DNA from: Gammaproteobacteria bacterium
GTDB lineage: Bacteria; Pseudomonadota; Gammaproteobacteria; Pseudomonadales; Pseudohongiellaceae
Direction: 5' to 3'
Length of the DNA: 64,000 nucleotides
Assembly (NCBI GenBank): GCA_021773355.1
Contig: JAJFKE010000038.1
Location: 124,001-188,000 of the forward strand
Under the pieces are notes generated by a model. That model did not search any database. It saw only the letters and a list, made by a program, of their open reading frames with translations, and was not told the origin of the DNA. Below, one piece after another: positions 46,080 through 54,992 of this stretch; within the stretch, counting starts at the first letter, position 1; every line of letters starts with the position of its first letter. Both the position numbers and the translations under genes were made by a program.

Positions 46080-46757
46080 CTACACTTCACTCCAACGTCG
46101 AACCAAATTTGTCTGCGCACGTTGTATTGCCTGCAAGGCTTCCGATTCTGGTGACTCCTTCAAGACTCTGTCATAGGCCATTCCAAGATCATGCAATAAC
46201 TCTCGCTTGCTGGTATCGGCTATCATGCTTTGAATCCAAAACACTACGGCTATTCTTTCACCACGGGTAACCTCAGTGACTTGATGTCGACTCGTGGCTG
46301 GATAAATGAAGGCATCTCCTCTTTCCAGTTTTACTCTTACATCCCCTGATCCGGTACGAACAATTAGTTCCCCGCCTGCGTAAGCTGAGCTCTCGTTTAT
46401 GAAAATTGTACACGCAATATCAGTACGAACCGGGCTTCCCATCACCGACATAATCGGATTATCGATGTGCCAGCCATAGGACATGCCTGTTTCATATTTG
46501 CTGACTAAGGGAAAGGTCATGCGGCGAGGAAAGGCTGTGGTCCTAAGCAGCGGATTTGCGTTCACTATGCTAGTGACCATCTTCAAAAACTCGTCTCGTT
46601 TTGGATGGTTGCGTAATTCTAATTGCAAATTCTTCTTAACCGCTTTAGTCGGTGCGCCGGTAGTAGCAGCCCCATCGGCAAAACTCCCCGTCGCTATTAA
46701 TTCATCCACCAGCTGCAGGTTTTCTTCGTTCAGTAAATTGGGGATACGTAGATACAT
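46080..46757 (-). CDS. PKHD-type Fe(II)/2-oxoglutarate-dependent hydroxylase (PiuC/YbiX-like)
   Basis: 225 residues, the family's usual length. Metal triad visible: His-x-Asp in YGWHIDNP and the distal His in SRHQVTEV, with the following Arg (RGERIAVVFW) for 2-oxoglutarate. AGGAGA precedes the ATG. Members are often next to TonB siderophore receptors; here it stands alone, about 250 bp after the RidA-like gene's terminator and on the same strand. Substrate unknown. Confidence 0.9.
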   Translation of the reverse strand: MYLRIPNLLNEENLQLVDELIATGSFADGAATTGAPTKAVKKNLQLELRNHPKRDEFLKMVTSIVNANPLLRTTAFPRRMTFPLVSKYETGMSYGWHIDNPIMSVMGSPVRTDIACTIFINESSAYAGGELIVRTGSGDVRVKLERGDAFIYPATSRHQVTEVTRGERIAVVFWIQSMIADTSKRELLHDLGMAYDRVLKESPESEALQAIQRAQTNLVRRWSEV

Positions 46758-46936
46758 TGTTCTCTCCTATTGCCGCTCAATAAGTGCCTGATCAGATCTA
46801 TGCTCACTTCTGGCCGCACCATCGAATTGCACTTTCGCTGACCATAACCCACCTGCCAAGAACGCACAATATCAATGCCGGGCTCAGCATTTAAAGGGAA
46901 ATTCGTGAAAGCGCTCGATCAAAAATCACAGACAAT

Positions 46937-46979
46937 AAAAAAGGACCAAGCTAATGTCTTAACATCACCTCAGTCCTTT
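46937..46979 (-). terminator. Intrinsic terminator of the oxidase-cytochrome-symporter-RidA operon
   Basis: On the minus strand AAAGGAC (46979-46973) pairs with GTCCTTT (46946-46940), with an inner stem ATGT/ACAT in the loop, then a run of six T's. Lies 30 bp after the RidA-like stop codon. Confidence 0.82.
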
Positions 46980-47008
46980 ATTTATTGCTACGTTAGCCAA
47001 GCGAACGC

Positions 47009-47485
47009 TTATTTAGGCATTCTCGCAGCTCGAATCTCTATCTCAACCAACCAACCGGGCACAACTAAACCGGCGATCTGAACAAATGAGCGCACTGGCT
47101 TCATAGGATTTTCATCGGTACCAAAGAATTGCTGATAGCCGCTGTTAAAACCCGCAAAGTCTAATTCGCCATCCGCTCCTGCCACGGCGAAGGCACGTAC
47201 CTGCACAATGTCTTCCATAGACCAACCTTGGGATTCCAAGGTCTCCTTGAAGCGACTGAAGGTATTTATTGTTTGTTGCTCCATGTCACCCCAACTTCCG
47301 TCGGGCAAAGCTTGAGCACCGGAGCCACTCAAATAAAGAGTCTCGGCACCTGCCGGGATCATTATATTGTTGTAAAAATTTCTACCTTCTCCAGTTCTCA
47401 CTATTTCAGCGGCGCTCGCTACTGCTGCGATGCCGAGTACGCTAGTCAACAATATAATGGACACTGGTTTGCTAAATTTAATCAT
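47009..47485 (-). CDS. Exported RidA/YjgF-like protein lacking the catalytic arginine
   Basis: 158 residues: signal peptide (cleavage near ASA-AEI) then a YjgF/YER057c fold (about 28-158). RidA proteins hydrolyse reactive imines/enamines released by amino-acid deaminating enzymes, and the activity needs an Arg (Arg105 in E. coli, EVARLP). Aligning RSFVQIAGLVVPG with that block puts Gly139 at the Arg position. So this is one of the non-RidA Rid subfamilies or an inactive binder. Export is also unusual for the fold. Last gene of a four-gene operon, 46 bp after the symporter gene. Confidence 0.85.
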   Translation of the reverse strand: MIKFSKPVSIILLTSVLGIAAVASAAEIVRTGEGRNFYNNIMIPAGAETLYLSGSGAQALPDGSWGDMEQQTINTFSRFKETLESQGWSMEDIVQVRAFAVAGADGELDFAGFNSGYQQFFGTDENPMKPVRSFVQIAGLVVPGWLVEIEIRAARMPK

Positions 47486-47531
47486 AATTCTTCTAACCTC
47501 ATTCTAATAACTTCCACAAAAAAACTTCTAT

Positions 47532-48920
47532 TTATGACTTCTGCATTTCCGGGTCAGGCAGATTGATTTCACTAGCAGCCGACTTGTCACCCAATACTCT
47601 GGTAGTAATCATACCGGTAGTTATGGCTCCGTTCACATTCAACGCCGTACGCGCCATATCAATCAATGGTTCAATAGAGATAAGCAGGGCAACTATAGTG
47701 ATGGGGAAACCCAATACAGAAAATACAATCAAAGCGGCATTGGTAGCACCACCACCAACTCCAGCAATACCAAACGACCCTATAGCAGTAAAAATCAAAA
47801 GAGTAACGATAAAATTGAGATCAACATCCACTCCTACGGTCGGGGCTACCATTACTGCCAACATCGCGGGATAGATTCCAGCACATCCATTCTGTCCGAT
47901 GGTGGCACCAAATGACGCTGAAATATTAGCGATCGGAGCAGGGACTTTCAACTCTTCTATCTGGGCTCGAATAGTCAACGGGATCGTCGCGGCTGAGCTG
48001 CGTGTCACGAAGGCAAAAGTAAGTACCGGCCACACCTTCTGAAAATAAGTTTTAACATTGGCTCCGAGTAGACCAATCATTAAACCATGCACGACAAACA
48101 TTAGCGCAATTGCGATATAAGAGGCCACCACAAACCAAATCAGATTCATTATTGCCTGCGCATCGGTTGTGGCAACCACTCGAGTCATTAATGCGAGTAC
48201 CCCATAGGGAGTCAGTGACATGATGATATTAACCAATTTCATTATCACTGCTTGTAAAGTATCTACACCATCGCGAATTCGCTTGCCGTGATCAGAATTT
48301 TCTTCGCCAACTAAGGCTGCAGCGATGCCAAAAATCAGGCCAAACACTACAACGCCTATAATCGACATACTACGGCCCTGTGCTAAATCAGAAAATATAT
48401 TGGTTGGAATGAAGCTAACGATCAACTCGGCATAGCTGAAATCGACGAAATTCCCCTGCCTTGCTTGCAGTACTTCGGCTCGGGCTAACTCTCTGGCTCC
48501 GCCAGCAAGATCCCCGGCTTCCAATCCAAAAAGCGTAGCCATCATGATGCCGATAAGCGCAGCGATCATGGTGGTAAACATTAGCACCCCTACCACCGTG
48601 CCGCCGATCTTGCCTAGCGACTTGATCTCTTCTACTTTCAGCACAGCGGCAATCATTGTGATCAGAATAAGCGGAATTATCATCATCCGCAGCAAACTAA
48701 CGTAGCTGTTTGCCACGACATTGGTCCATTCCAGAGTTTCGGACAATACGATTGCATTGCCACCGAACACGAGCTTCATGTAGAGGCCGTAAATCGTGCC
48801 GGCAACCAGGCCGATTAGCACTCTACGGGAAAGGCTAAAACTGTCGTTCTTGCTGAATTGGTAAAGCAGACTCAGCAGAGCAGTAAAGAGGACTAAATTT
48901 ACTATCGCTATTATGGACAT
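47532..48920 (-). CDS. tcyP: L-cystine/amino-acid symporter, TcyP-like (DAACS family)
   Basis: 462 residues (E. coli TcyP 463) with the same blocks: LTPYGVLALMTRVVA, KVWPVLTFAFVTRSSAA, ASFGATIGQNGCAGIYPAMLAVMVAPTVG, GVGGGATNAALIVFS and LLISIEPLIDMARTALNVNG. These proteins bring small amino acids (cystine in TcyP) into the cytoplasm with H+ or Na+. AGGAG precedes the ATG. Third gene of the operon, 33 bp after the cytochrome gene. Family is secure; the actual substrate may differ because of the unusual neighbours. Confidence 0.92.
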   Translation of the reverse strand: MSIIAIVNLVLFTALLSLLYQFSKNDSFSLSRRVLIGLVAGTIYGLYMKLVFGGNAIVLSETLEWTNVVANSYVSLLRMMIIPLILITMIAAVLKVEEIKSLGKIGGTVVGVLMFTTMIAALIGIMMATLFGLEAGDLAGGARELARAEVLQARQGNFVDFSYAELIVSFIPTNIFSDLAQGRSMSIIGVVVFGLIFGIAAALVGEENSDHGKRIRDGVDTLQAVIMKLVNIIMSLTPYGVLALMTRVVATTDAQAIMNLIWFVVASYIAIALMFVVHGLMIGLLGANVKTYFQKVWPVLTFAFVTRSSAATIPLTIRAQIEELKVPAPIANISASFGATIGQNGCAGIYPAMLAVMVAPTVGVDVDLNFIVTLLIFTAIGSFGIAGVGGGATNAALIVFSVLGFPITIVALLISIEPLIDMARTALNVNGAITTGMITTRVLGDKSAASEINLPDPEMQKS

Positions 48921-48953
48921 ATTGTAGGCTCCTGTTGGCGGCTTCGACCTAGT

Positions 48954-49571
48954 CTAACGGGAAAGCGTGTTGATGTAACTGACAACATTGAGAATACCAG
49001 CCTCATTACGTAGCGTATTTACCATGGTACGCATCTGCGCACCATAGCTGTCATCGGGGTGCGCGCCGCGGTAACCCGCCATGAAATTCTTCAGCTGAGT
49101 AAGCAAATACCAGTCATTCTGGCCAGCGAGAGCGGGAGCTCCCAGACTTTCATTGCCTTCGGCGCTACCACCATGGCATACGGCACAGCCACTGTAGAGA
49201 TTTCGGCCGCGGGCAGGGTCACCATCTATAGTGGCTTCAGCGGGGACGTATTCCCAACTGGATACCCAGTCAATGATGTCATCGATAGAAGCATCCGTTA
49301 GCTTGGTCGCCATGGGTCGCATTGCAATACCTTCTCTGTCCTCGGGGTGAACCCCACGCACATCGGCACGGAAATTCTGCAATTGCCGCCTCAAGTACCA
49401 GGGTTCCATGCCAGCAAGCCTGGGAGCCTGAACGCCTTCATTTCCACGCCCGTCCGCACCGTGACAGGTAGTGCAATATCGATCATTGATCGGCTCTCGC
49501 GCGGTTTCTGCAGCATTTAGGCTTCCCCAAAAAACCGTGCAAAGACTAAATGCGAAAAAAGTCTTCAACAT
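48954..49571 (-). CDS. Exported di-heme cytochrome c (c4-like)
   Basis: 205 residues from ATG 49571, giving a signal peptide (cleavage near LNA-AET). Two heme sites, CTTCH at 33-37 and CAVCH at 129-133, each followed by a G-x-x-G-N block and a likely axial methionine (AMRPMA, AQMRTM). Two similar halves joined by a linker, the layout of cytochrome c4. Periplasmic electron carrier to terminal oxidases. 76 bp after the amine oxidase gene and 33 bp before the symporter gene, so it is a plausible electron acceptor for the oxidase. Confidence 0.9.
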   Translation of the reverse strand: MLKTFFAFSLCTVFWGSLNAAETAREPINDRYCTTCHGADGRGNEGVQAPRLAGMEPWYLRRQLQNFRADVRGVHPEDREGIAMRPMATKLTDASIDDIIDWVSSWEYVPAEATIDGDPARGRNLYSGCAVCHGGSAEGNESLGAPALAGQNDWYLLTQLKNFMAGYRGAHPDDSYGAQMRTMVNTLRNEAGILNVVSYINTLSR

Positions 49572-49647
49572 ATTCTTGCTTCTCCAACTTCTGGGATAAC
49601 CCCTGTAATCTTTAATTTGACAAATAGCAGTCCAAACAGCCGTGACT

Positions 49648-51228
49648 TTATTCATCGACCTGGACGCGCAGTCGTTGGTCCATATCGGCCAAAGCCCATT
49701 GAGCAGACATAACGGCACTTTCCTGCCAGGCCGAATGCATGCTGACTTGATCGCCTATCATATAGTGTCTGCCGTTCACCGGTTGCTGCAAGTGGTGGTA
49801 AAGCTCTTCTTCCTCCTGAGTCCAACCGCTGCGACTGCGCTCCCAGCGAGCAGAGCAGCCCAACATATGATTCATACGATGCCAGGCGATGGTGATGGGT
49901 TTCTCCACCAGGTTTCGATAATTGGGATGAATTTTTTCACCGTCAGTGAGATGGGCTTCGATTCGTTGTTGCTGGGTCATCGCCGTGTGTAACTCACCAT
50001 TACCGTAGTCATAGGCACCTAGAAGAATGCCCTTCTGTTTATGTATGCCAGCGGTTGGGTACCAAATCTGATTGCTGGGGTTGTTCATCCAACTGATACC
50101 ACCATAAATATCTTCTTCCTCCCAAAAACGCTGTTTCGCTTGAAACGCCGCCTTATAAGCAGTTCCACGACGGATATACTTAAGCGCGTTGATATACTGT
50201 GAAGGAAAGTTATTGCTTATGCCGGTCATCAAATGGCTGGGGATGCAGTTGAAACAATAATCTGCTTGTAATAGGTGACGACTGCCGTCCTGATCATAGG
50301 ATATTTCTACACCATCGTCTTTAACCTGAACCGCATTCACCATGGAACGATAACGAATCTGATGACCTACGTGATTAGTAAATCCCTGGATTATTCGGTC
50401 CATACCGCCTCTGGCTTGCAGCAAAACGGGGCCGGTGTCCCCTTCATTCGCGTTAAGCAATTGGCGTCCCATGGGCGTCTTCAATAGATCGCGAAAAGCA
50501 ATAATATCTTTCTGTACGCCATGTTTTAAAAATCCCCCAGAAGCGTAACCAGCCCGAAAACTTCCTTTATATAGATGGTCTTCACCGAGATCCCCAAATG
50601 AACTAATTATTCCCATCAGGGTTTCCGCCTCAGCATCCGTGAACGGCTGATCCATTTCAGCATTGTCTAAGGATTTGGCAAGCAACTCTGCAAGAAAACC
50701 GCGAGTATGGGTAGTGTAATCAATATTGCGAATCGGCTTACCACCGAGCAAAGCATCGTCTTGCACATAGGAAGTTTTGTTTTCATTGATGAAAATTTCC
50801 AGATCTATATCCAGTTCTTTACAGTAAGCAAGTAGATTTCTATGAGTGCTAGGTATTCTGGCAGCACCCGCGTTGAAGTACATATGCGGCTCGTCGTCGA
50901 ACTGGCAATACTGACGATTACCGATTTCATCAATTAGATCTCCGTGACGAATGGTAAATATGCGCCCGCCGGGTCGGTGTGACGCTTCCAGTATGGTGCA
51001 GTCATAGCCCACTTTGCTCAATTCATAGGCAATGGTGAGGCCAGAGAGTCCAGCCCCCAGAATCGCAATTTTGCGACTGGAAGCATTTGCCGCTTTCAAA
51101 TCCAAACTAGCCGCCTGTGCGGTGTTGGGTAACAGTCCCAGCGCCGAACCAGCTTTAAGCGCCGCGGCAGTTCCACCCGCCGCACTAATCAAATTTAGAA
51201 ACTCTCTACGTGTAACTTGTTTCGACAC
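49648..51228 (-). CDS. Tat-exported flavin amine oxidase / L-amino-acid oxidase-like
   Basis: 526 residues. A Tat signal (TRREFLNL, Arg7-Arg8, then an Ala-rich stretch ending near TAQA) implies export folded with FAD bound. FAD-binding GAGLSGLTIAYE (58-69), GRI in EASHRPGGRI, and the C-terminal block HSAWQESAVMSAQWA seen in monoamine/L-amino-acid oxidases. Start is GTG 51228 with a perfect GGAGGT five bases upstream; that site lies inside the palindrome ACCTCCGGAGGT (51233-51244). First gene of the operon, divergent from the CadC-like regulator. Likely oxidises an amino acid or amine to an imine in the periplasm. Confidence 0.9.
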   Translation of the reverse strand: MSKQVTRREFLNLISAAGGTAAALKAGSALGLLPNTAQAASLDLKAANASSRKIAILGAGLSGLTIAYELSKVGYDCTILEASHRPGGRIFTIRHGDLIDEIGNRQYCQFDDEPHMYFNAGAARIPSTHRNLLAYCKELDIDLEIFINENKTSYVQDDALLGGKPIRNIDYTTHTRGFLAELLAKSLDNAEMDQPFTDAEAETLMGIISSFGDLGEDHLYKGSFRAGYASGGFLKHGVQKDIIAFRDLLKTPMGRQLLNANEGDTGPVLLQARGGMDRIIQGFTNHVGHQIRYRSMVNAVQVKDDGVEISYDQDGSRHLLQADYCFNCIPSHLMTGISNNFPSQYINALKYIRRGTAYKAAFQAKQRFWEEEDIYGGISWMNNPSNQIWYPTAGIHKQKGILLGAYDYGNGELHTAMTQQQRIEAHLTDGEKIHPNYRNLVEKPITIAWHRMNHMLGCSARWERSRSGWTQEEEELYHHLQQPVNGRHYMIGDQVSMHSAWQESAVMSAQWALADMDQRLRVQVDE

Positions 51229-51244
51229 GCTTACCTCCGGAGGT

Positions 51245-51809
51245 TAAATCGTTCCGGCTGCGCTATCACAGACTCGCCGGAAATTGGTGTTCAAATAAAC
51301 AAACAGGTAATAACTGCTCGCTCGAGACAGCGACAAGTATCGAGAAAATCGCTTTTGTCATACTGGAATTAGTTAGTTTCAGCGCCGGACCGAACTCCAC
51401 AGCATCGCTATCAGTTGAACATGCCGGCACACTTATCAACAATTCTGCGTTGAACTGAGTCCTGCGCTGAAACTCAAAAAATCCCTGCCAGGCCTGTATT
51501 TTCAAGAGGTCAGGAGCAGCGCCGCAAAACTATCTTGTGGTGAAAATACAAGTTAATCCACTTTTTTCCATAGGCTAATTATCAGTACTGCCAGGGTAGA
51601 CTGTCCTCCCTTAAACCTACTAAATTCATTCCATATGCCTTGGAAAAGTGCCGCTTTCCTCCATCGAATTCTGGCGTATAATCGAAACACATTCCTTGGA
51701 ATTTGGGTCTTCTATGTATCCAGATTATCTGGATAGTTAACACCGCTATCCAGTTAAAAAAGACTTACGCCTGAATTGTGGGGCAGAAGAGTCGAGGAGA
51801 TAGGTTTAT
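51245..51809. other. Divergent control region of oxidase operon and CadC-like regulator
   Basis: 565 bp. Contains a perfect 10-bp inverted repeat (TGTATTTTCA 51495-51504; TGAAAATACA 51541-51550), a TATAAT (51677-51682) facing the regulator without a good -35, an ATTCC/GGAAT dyad (51691-51702), and the TATCCAG repeats listed separately. No ORF with coding character. The repeats are the obvious places for the CadC-like protein to bind, by analogy with CadC/ToxR systems. Confidence 0.5.
51717..51753. promoter_or_regulatory. TATCCAG/CTGGATA dyad plus third half-site
   Basis: TATCCAG (51717-51723), 5-bp gap, CTGGATA (51729-51735), and a further TATCCAG at 51747-51753. Lies 57-93 bp before the CadC-like gene's ATG, downstream of its likely -10. 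Three spaced half-sites suggest an operator for an oligomeric regulator, possibly autoregulation. Confidence 0.55.
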
Positions 51810-53873
51810 ATGGCTGCTGGCCGTCATAGTCTGAAAATCGGTGAATGGCACGTTTACGCCGATACCTGCACACTCAGCGCTGCGAACGGTGCCGAGCAAA
51901 CCAAAATAACACCCAGAAGCATGGATGTGCTCGTGTATCTGGCGGAAAACGCTGGGGCCGTTATCAGTGCCACCGAGCTGCTGGACAAATTTTGGCAGGG
52001 AACTATTTCCTCCGATCACGCGGTTCACAAAGCGATAGCAGAGCTCCGCGCCGCCTTCGGCGATGATGCGCACAAACCTAAATACATTAAAACTGTTCCA
52101 AAGCGCGGCTACTCTCTAGTAGCGGACGTTATTCCACATGGCGAAGTAACTAGAATTTCTGAGGACAAGACTAACTGGTGGCATGGTGCTTCAATAGGCA
52201 ATTCTTTAAAATTCACAACAACTCTAGGCGCAGCCGCTGTGGTCTTGGTAATTCTAGCCTGGTCGGATATCGATTTGGCCTTGAATCAAGACAACGACAT
52301 TAGTTTGGCGATTCTTCCTTTCAGCCAGGATGGCGACGTAGATAGCAGCAAGCAGTTTTTCGTCGATGGCCTGAGTGAATCTCTGATTACCGGTCTTTCC
52401 AAACTGAGCCAATTAAAAATTAGCAGCCCGGCGTACGAGCGCGAGTTGAACCCCCGCCGCCAATCGGTGCAGGAGTACGGCCAACGATTAGGCGTAGAAC
52501 ATTTGTTAGAAGGAAGCGTTCAGTACCTGGGTGACAGAGCCAGAGTTACGGTGCAACTGATCCGAGTAGAAGATGGTGTACACCAATACTCCGAGCAATT
52601 CGACTTGGACAAACAGGACATCTTTCAAATTCAAGATGAAATCGTAGCCAATGTTGTTACCTCACTTAGTATCCATCTGGACGAAAACCAACGATCACAG
52701 ATGCGAGATTGGGGAACGTCTAATGCGATCGCTTTCGAACGTTTCATGAAAGGAGAGTTCTACAACAATCAATTTAATCCAAAAGACTTTGAATTAGCGA
52801 TAGAAAACCATTTAGCCGCCATTGATCAAGATCCCAACTTTATCAACGCTTATCTCGGCGTTGTCTCAGCGGCTAATAATTACGCTGTTTATAGTGGCGT
52901 TGAAAAAATCCAAGAACTCAGTCAGTTAATCGATGAGATGCACCGCGAGGTAGCTAGGCTCGACGCCAGTCATGCTGCTCTTGATTCCATTCGTGCCATT
53001 CAGCTGCGCATCAACGGCAATGACTATCGCTTGCAGGAAAGCAGTCTAAGAGAAGAAATTTTGGCAGGCAATGCGCCAGAATTTGCACTTGCCCATTATG
53101 CGTTGTTTCTCATTGGTGCCAGACTCTACGATGAGGCAGAACAGTTTCTGGACGTGGCCGATGAGGTTGATCCATTTCAGATTTCTCCTGACGAAATCTG
53201 GGATTATCGCCATATGGTTGCTCTACCCCAAGACATGGTGGAGTTGCGTAAACAACAATTATTGGAGCGTCCAAATCACACTGGCATGCTTGGAGCCGTC
53301 GCGAGAAACTTGGTATTGTTGGGACGGCATGAGGAAGCGCAAGCATACATGGAGCGGCAACGACTGTCGGATACCGTGGGTATCAGTAGCAATTTTACCA
53401 GCATCGTCGCCGGCGTCTTGACCGGAAGCATGCTCCCAGGGTCTGAACAACTACAGCAACAATATGCACTTGGAAGAAATTTTAATTTCAACAACGGCGC
53501 GCTTAGCTTTATGTTGGGCGACATAGAGAAAGGAATTGAATTTTGGAGTAATCTTCCCACAGTACACAAACGAAGACTGATCAACAATGCCCACATCAGC
53601 GAAGTCTACTTTGCAGAAAGTGTAGTGGATGATCAACGTTATCAAGAGCTATTAGAACAACTGGATTTTGGTATTTCATGGCAACACACGCTCATGGAAG
53701 GCGTCATTGCTATGCAGCCCGTAACTGGAATTGGCCTCAGTGCAGAAGCACGGCAAGCGTATGAGTCGCAGCAGTTCATGTCACGCAATAACCTTTGGAC
53801 CGACTCGCAATGGGCCACTATAAGAAAATTTAGGATGCTGCATCAAGACAGCTTGCAAGCTAACACGAATTAG
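51810..53873 (+). CDS. CadC-like transmembrane transcriptional regulator with TPR region
   Basis: 687 residues. N-terminal OmpR/PhoB-type winged helix (1-105; ITPRSMDVLVYLAENAG, AVHKAIAELRAAFGDD, YIKTVPKRGYSLVADV), a membrane helix (about 130-152), a TolB/adenylate-cyclase-associated domain (LAILPFSQDG, FVDGLSESLITGLSKL, LGVEHLLEGSVQ), then a TPR-like helical region (from about 310). Such one-component regulators bind DNA at the membrane and sense through the outside domain. AGGAGA precedes the ATG. Divergent from the oxidase operon, the likely target. Confidence 0.87.
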   Translation: MAAGRHSLKIGEWHVYADTCTLSAANGAEQTKITPRSMDVLVYLAENAGAVISATELLDKFWQGTISSDHAVHKAIAELRAAFGDDAHKPKYIKTVPKRGYSLVADVIPHGEVTRISEDKTNWWHGASIGNSLKFTTTLGAAAVVLVILAWSDIDLALNQDNDISLAILPFSQDGDVDSSKQFFVDGLSESLITGLSKLSQLKISSPAYERELNPRRQSVQEYGQRLGVEHLLEGSVQYLGDRARVTVQLIRVEDGVHQYSEQFDLDKQDIFQIQDEIVANVVTSLSIHLDENQRSQMRDWGTSNAIAFERFMKGEFYNNQFNPKDFELAIENHLAAIDQDPNFINAYLGVVSAANNYAVYSGVEKIQELSQLIDEMHREVARLDASHAALDSIRAIQLRINGNDYRLQESSLREEILAGNAPEFALAHYALFLIGARLYDEAEQFLDVADEVDPFQISPDEIWDYRHMVALPQDMVELRKQQLLERPNHTGMLGAVARNLVLLGRHEEAQAYMERQRLSDTVGISSNFTSIVAGVLTGSMLPGSEQLQQQYALGRNFNFNNGALSFMLGDIEKGIEFWSNLPTVHKRRLINNAHISEVYFAESVVDDQRYQELLEQLDFGISWQHTLMEGVIAMQPVTGIGLSAEARQAYESQQFMSRNNLWTDSQWATIRKFRMLHQDSLQANTN

Positions 53874-53952
53874 AATTACTGGTTTCTGCGACTTCAGTTG
53901 ACTTACCCGTCAAAACTTTAATGCTTACCAAGTAAAACGCCGGAGATTTACT

Positions 53953-54267
53953 ATGGCCTTGTCTGACGACTATCCCGACCTTATTTGCAAGCTTCCTAAA
54001 TTCAGCGGTCAATTCGAAGCACGAAGATTGGAAGCCAACAACTGCGAAGTTCTATTTGCCACCTATCCTGCTGGTACTGTAATAAATGCCCATAGCCACG
54101 CCACTGAAAACGTTGGCGTTATAACTAAAGGAGAATTATTACTTACCATGGATAATGAAACAGTAAAGATTAGTTCGGGCGATTGGTATCACGTGCCAGC
54201 CGAGAAAGAACATAGTGCTGAGTTTCGAGAGGACACTTGCGAAATTGAATTTTGGTTCAAGCCCTGA
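53953..54267 (+). CDS. Single-domain cupin protein
   Basis: 104 residues, one beta-barrel cupin (about 30-100) with the metal motif spread as NAHSHATENVGVITKGEL (cupin 1) and DWYHVPAEKEHSAEF (cupin 2). No signal peptide. GGAG lies upstream of the ATG. Follows the regulator gene by about 80 bp on the same strand. Could bind a small ligand or metal; enzyme activity not predictable. Confidence 0.85.
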   Translation: MALSDDYPDLICKLPKFSGQFEARRLEANNCEVLFATYPAGTVINAHSHATENVGVITKGELLLTMDNETVKISSGDWYHVPAEKEHSAEFREDTCEIEFWFKP

Positions 54268-54374
54268 GCCCTAGATTCACGAAGCTGTTAAAGCCCAAAG
54301 CAGGCATTCAAACCCAGATCGGCAAGTGACTATCGTAGTCTCGCATCGCCCAATCTTGATCAGATAGTGTTCGT

Positions 54375-54863
54375 TCAGGGTGCCAAGCTAGATCTTGCCT
54401 GCGTACCCCAATGACCATCGACTTTAGTGACTATATATAAAGATTGATAAGTGGCTATTACTTCGTTGCTACTGTTAAAGCGCTGAAAAACAGTAGCAAT
54501 ATGTACTTTCTCAGAAGACACTAATACCACGTCCCGAGTGAGCCAATGAGAGTGGTCCCAACCTGCTCTGGCGAGATTTTCGAAGGCTCTTGTATCCGCA
54601 AATTCGTCAGCACTATTCCACACGGTTACCGTGCCACTTGCAAAACGTACATGGGGATAGTTTAAGGATGCGGCCCAGGCTTCGGGATCTCTTGCATTAA
54701 AACCAAGCATAAACGCATCCATAGCCTCCATCGCACCCGTTATAGCTTGCTCCTCCTCTGCAGCGGTTTGCGCTGAAACAACTCCACTGAAAAGAAATGT
54801 GGTGATAAGTACGACAAATAATTGGCCTAACTTATAGACATGATTGAATAAGCGAACAGTCAC
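54375..54863 (-). CDS. Exported SnoaL/NTF2-like protein
   Basis: 162 residues with signal peptide (cleavage near VSA-QTA) and an NTF2-like cone fold (DAFMLGFNARDPEAWAASLNYPHVRFASG, TVFQRFNSSNEVIATYQSLYIV). The fold is used by ketosteroid isomerases, hydratases and binding proteins. Stand-alone between two cupin genes. Function unknown. Confidence 0.8.
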   Translation of the reverse strand: MTVRLFNHVYKLGQLFVVLITTFLFSGVVSAQTAAEEEQAITGAMEAMDAFMLGFNARDPEAWAASLNYPHVRFASGTVTVWNSADEFADTRAFENLARAGWDHSHWLTRDVVLVSSEKVHIATVFQRFNSSNEVIATYQSLYIVTKVDGHWGTQARSSLAP

Positions 54864-54992
54864 AGCAGTATCCTCGAATCGTTGTTGATGATTCAGAATA
54901 GCAGGGATGCCAGTACAGGAGAAGAAAAAGGCCCTATGGTACAGTGCGAGTTGATTTAACGGTTTCGCCTCTAAACCAGATTGACTCTGTTG

